NCBI GenBank assembly: GCA_024970065.1
Contig: CP103908.1
Location: forward strand, 372,001-436,000
Reading direction: 5' to 3'
DNA: 64,000 bases
Source: Pediococcus acidilactici
GTDB lineage: Bacteria; Bacillota; Bacilli; Lactobacillales; Lactobacillaceae
A model generated the notes under the pieces. The model was not told where the DNA came from. It saw nothing but the letters and a program-made list of their open reading frames with translations, and made no database searches. A program made the translations under genes and the position numbers. Of this stretch, positions 61,598 through 64,000 are shown one piece after another (position 1 is the first letter of the stretch; each line of letters opens with the position of its first letter).

Positions 61598-62265
61598 AGC
61601 TAACGTATCGAACCCATGAACCGGTGGAACTTAAACCTCAAGCAATTACGGTTTTAGGAACCAATAATCCCACGGTTTATACCGATTTAGTAAATGGCAT
61701 GCAGGAACGCAACGAATTGATTTTAGCTTTTGATGAAAACTACAAAGAGCTCGAAATTAGTAAAGTTTTCGATTGGGTTGGCGACGTAGGAACCCAAGAC
61801 TTAGTTATTCAAAAGTATTTAACTAAGATTGAACGGGTTTTTGCCGAAGGATTGGTGGATGAGCAACGTAACCAAATTCACGATCAAGTCAACCAACTAT
61901 TTAATACGGTTGCTGAACAATTATTTATGCTAGATTTACCGATTAGCGTTAATTATGATTTTGATTTGAAAAAATTATTGAAATATTGTGGAGTGCACTT
62001 TGATCCGCTAAGTTCTGGTAACCCGTATGGTATAATTGAAGCGATTTTGAAGATCCACGAGGAGTGTGCGATTAATTCGTGTGTTGTGTTAACTAATGTC
62101 GCGCATTATTTAACGGCAACCCAAATTGAAGAACTTACCCAGCTAGTAAGTCAAACGAATCAAGCACTCTTACTAATCGAATTCACAGAAATAGGCAATC
62201 AGGAGGCCTATGGAAATAGCGAATTCTACTACATTGACAATGACTTTGTTGATTGGCATCGATAA
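61594..62265 (+). CDS. csn2: Type II-A adaptation protein Csn2
   Basis: 223 aa. Csn2 forms a tetrameric DNA-end-binding ring required for spacer acquisition in II-A systems; its presence defines the subtype. Length is that of the common short Csn2. The stop lies only 28 bp before the first CRISPR repeat. Confidence 0.95.
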   Translation: MKLTYRTHEPVELKPQAITVLGTNNPTVYTDLVNGMQERNELILAFDENYKELEISKVFDWVGDVGTQDLVIQKYLTKIERVFAEGLVDEQRNQIHDQVNQLFNTVAEQLFMLDLPISVNYDFDLKKLLKYCGVHFDPLSSGNPYGIIEAILKIHEECAINSCVVLTNVAHYLTATQIEELTQLVSQTNQALLLIEFTEIGNQEAYGNSEFYYIDNDFVDWHR

Positions 62266-62293
62266 TTGATGAAATTTTAGTTAGAAAATAACG

Positions 62294-64000
62294 GTTTCAG
62301 AAGGATGTTAAATCAATAAGGTTAAGATCTTGGAATCATGTAAATTGTGGTGATAATCCGTTTCAGAAGGATGTTAAATCAATAAGGTTAAGATCAAAAA
62401 TGGTTAGCAAAGGAAATTGGGATAAGTTTCAGAAGGATGTTAAATCAATAAGGTTAAGATCTACGGATAGCATGTTTGAATACACTCCAGAGTTTCAGAA
62501 GGATGTTAAATCAATAAGGTTAAGATCGTTCCAATTGTTCAATTTCGGTCATGTCGTGTTTCAGAAGGATGTTAAATCAATAAGGTTAAGATCACTAAAG
62601 CCGTGAGAAGCTCCACATCGGCTGTTTCAGAAGGATGTTAAATCAATAAGGTTAAGATCAAGTTGTTTTGGTAGATATTGGATTTTGATGTTTCAGAAGG
62701 ATGTTAAATCAATAAGGTTAAGATCTTAGTAATGATGTTCCTAGTGAACATGCTAGTTTCAGAAGGATGTTAAATCAATAAGGTTAAGATCTTTTTATTG
62801 TTTATAGATAAGATAAAGTCTGTTTCAGAAGGATGTTAAATCAATAAGGTTAAGATCTTGAGTGTTGCTCGTAAACTTTATACTGTGGTTTCAGAAGGAT
62901 GTTAAATCAATAAGGTTAAGATCAGGTTGGAACACCGCGTAAACGGTCTGAAAGTTTCAGAAGGATGTTAAATCAATAAGGTTAAGATCGTAATCGACTA
63001 TAAGTCGGCAGAATGGAAAGTTTCAGAAGGATGTTAAATCAATAAGGTTAAGATCCGTTCACCTTCAGCGCCATCTACCTTTGGCGTTTCAGAAGGATGT
63101 TAAATCAATAAGGTTAAGATCTTTGTCATAGCTTGATAAGCTAGGTTTACAGTTTCAGAAGGATGTTAAATCAATAAGGTTAAGATCCGTTCACCTTCAG
63201 CGCCATCTACCTTTGGCGTTTCAGAAGGATGTTAAATCAATAAGGTTAAGATCTTTTAATAACGGTTCATTGCTCTCGTTGTCGTTTCAGAAGGATGTTA
63301 AATCAATAAGGTTAAGATCTGGATGAACTACACATTGATTATACTGATGGTTTCAGAAGGATGTTAAATCAATAAGGTTAAGATCATTATTTAGTTGGGG
63401 AGGAGGGATTAGATGGTTTCAGAAGGATGTTAAATCAATAAGGTTAAGATCACATTTCTTAACACTGATAATTGTATATCGGTTTCAGAAGGATGTTAAA
63501 TCAATAAGGTTAAGATCACATTTCTTAACACTGATAATTGTATATCGGTTTCAGAAGGATGTTAAATCAATAAGGTTAAGATCACATTTCTTAACACTGA
63601 TAATTGTATATCGGTTTCAGAAGGATGTTAAATCAATAAGGTTAAGATCCGTCCTTTCATCACGTCGGTGTAATCGCCAGTTTCAGAAGGATGTTAAATC
63701 AATAAGGTTAAGATCCAGAAAGGCGACTATCAAGCTTTAAAACAAGTTTCAGAAGGATGTTAAATCAATAAGGTTAAGATCTTCACTTTTTCTATAAATT
63801 CCATCGCTTCAGTTTCAGAAGGATGTTAAATCAATAAGGTTAAGATCAATCTTGACCATGTTATAGTTTTATCTTGGGTTTCAGAAGGATGTTAAATCAA
63901 TAAGGTTAAGATCTCCGTTTCGCAGTCAGAAAAGGAATCATCCGTTTCAGAAGGATGTTAAATCAATAAGGTTAAGATCTAATTACAATGAATAACGCTA
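62294..64000 (+). CRISPR. Type II-A CRISPR array, at least 26 repeats, truncated by window
   Basis: A 36-bp repeat beginning GTTTCAGAAGG and ending GGTTAAGATC recurs with a strict 66-bp period from 62294; the 26th copy starts at 63944 and a 21-base piece of the next spacer reaches the window end. All 26 copies read as identical. All 25 complete spacers are 30 bp. Spacer 12 (63056-63085) equals spacer 14 (63188-63217), and spacers 18-20 (63452-63481, 63518-63547, 63584-63613) are identical, leaving 22 distinct complete spacers. The repeat is similar to that of other lactobacillar II-A systems. Confidence 0.99.

Noticed and set aside
62400..62606. 68-aa open reading frame inside the CRISPR array
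   Set aside because: It is made of repeat units read in frame (FQKDVKSIRLRS recurring); no ribosome site and no coding meaning.
62330..64000. Self-targeting spacers against this window
   Set aside because: No spacer could be matched by eye to genes in the window; a computed search is needed for a firm answer.

Overview
The window looks like the chromosome of a lactic acid bacterium of the family Lactobacillaceae. It carries the dairy-type peptidase set (PepX, PepN, a prolyl iminopeptidase), acetolactate synthase and decarboxylase, DegV, HelD, an FNR-like (Flp) regulator with a metal operon, a DUF6681 protein, SEC10/PgrA-type surface protein, and a type II-A CRISPR-Cas locus of the kind found in lactobacilli. 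I cannot name the species from sequence alone. No transposase, integrase, rRNA or tRNA was recognised.

Layout. 1-22 kb is mostly housekeeping: CorA-type transporter, TerC, thioredoxin, DegV, MetAP, an ABC-F ATPase, aldo/keto reductase, prolyl iminopeptidase, BirA overlapping PepX tail to tail, purine and amino-acid permeases, NUDIX, a guanylate-kinase-like protein, a PerR-type Fur protein and a complete polar amino-acid ABC transporter. 21-31 kb holds HflX, a permease between two paralogous histidine phosphatases, HelD, AlsS-AlsD and pantothenate kinase. 32-38 kb has a cystine symporter (TcyP) behind a long untranslated leader, then an FNR-like regulator divergent from an HMA protein / Dps-like / P1B-ATPase operon, then guaA. 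39.5-43.2 kb, directly after guaA, is an AT-rich restriction-modification island. 43.3-49.8 kb is an AT-rich surface locus (XRE regulator, SEC10/PgrA LPXTG protein, lipoproteins and small membrane proteins). 50-56 kb has an SDR, an MFS exporter, PepN and another lipoprotein. 56-64 kb is a complete type II-A CRISPR-Cas system: cas9, an antisense-oriented tracrRNA, cas1, cas2, csn2 and an array of at least 26 repeats that runs off the window.

Main observations. (1) Upstream of tcyP is a ten-codon ORF, MKMCCCLISV, with its own ribosome binding site, three consecutive Cys codons, two stop codons, a downstream segment complementary to the Cys codons, and then an intrinsic terminator. This is the architecture of a cysteine-responsive ribosome-mediated attenuator in front of a cystine importer. 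(2) A dispersed nested-hairpin repeat occurs at 4164-4298 and 22890-23010. Its outer arms are conserved, but its inner stem differs in sequence between copies while staying self-complementary at the same 17-bp length. One copy supplies the last codons of a phosphatase gene. (3) A tracrRNA with a clear promoter, 24-nt anti-repeat, double-stem nexus and terminator can be read on the minus strand between cas9 and cas1. (4) The XRE/surface-protein intergenic region holds a three-copy operator, a promoter and a structured element ending in a U tract that could be a small RNA or attenuator.

Regulatory calls rest on reading by eye and are inferences. Gene-family calls rest on recognised motifs.
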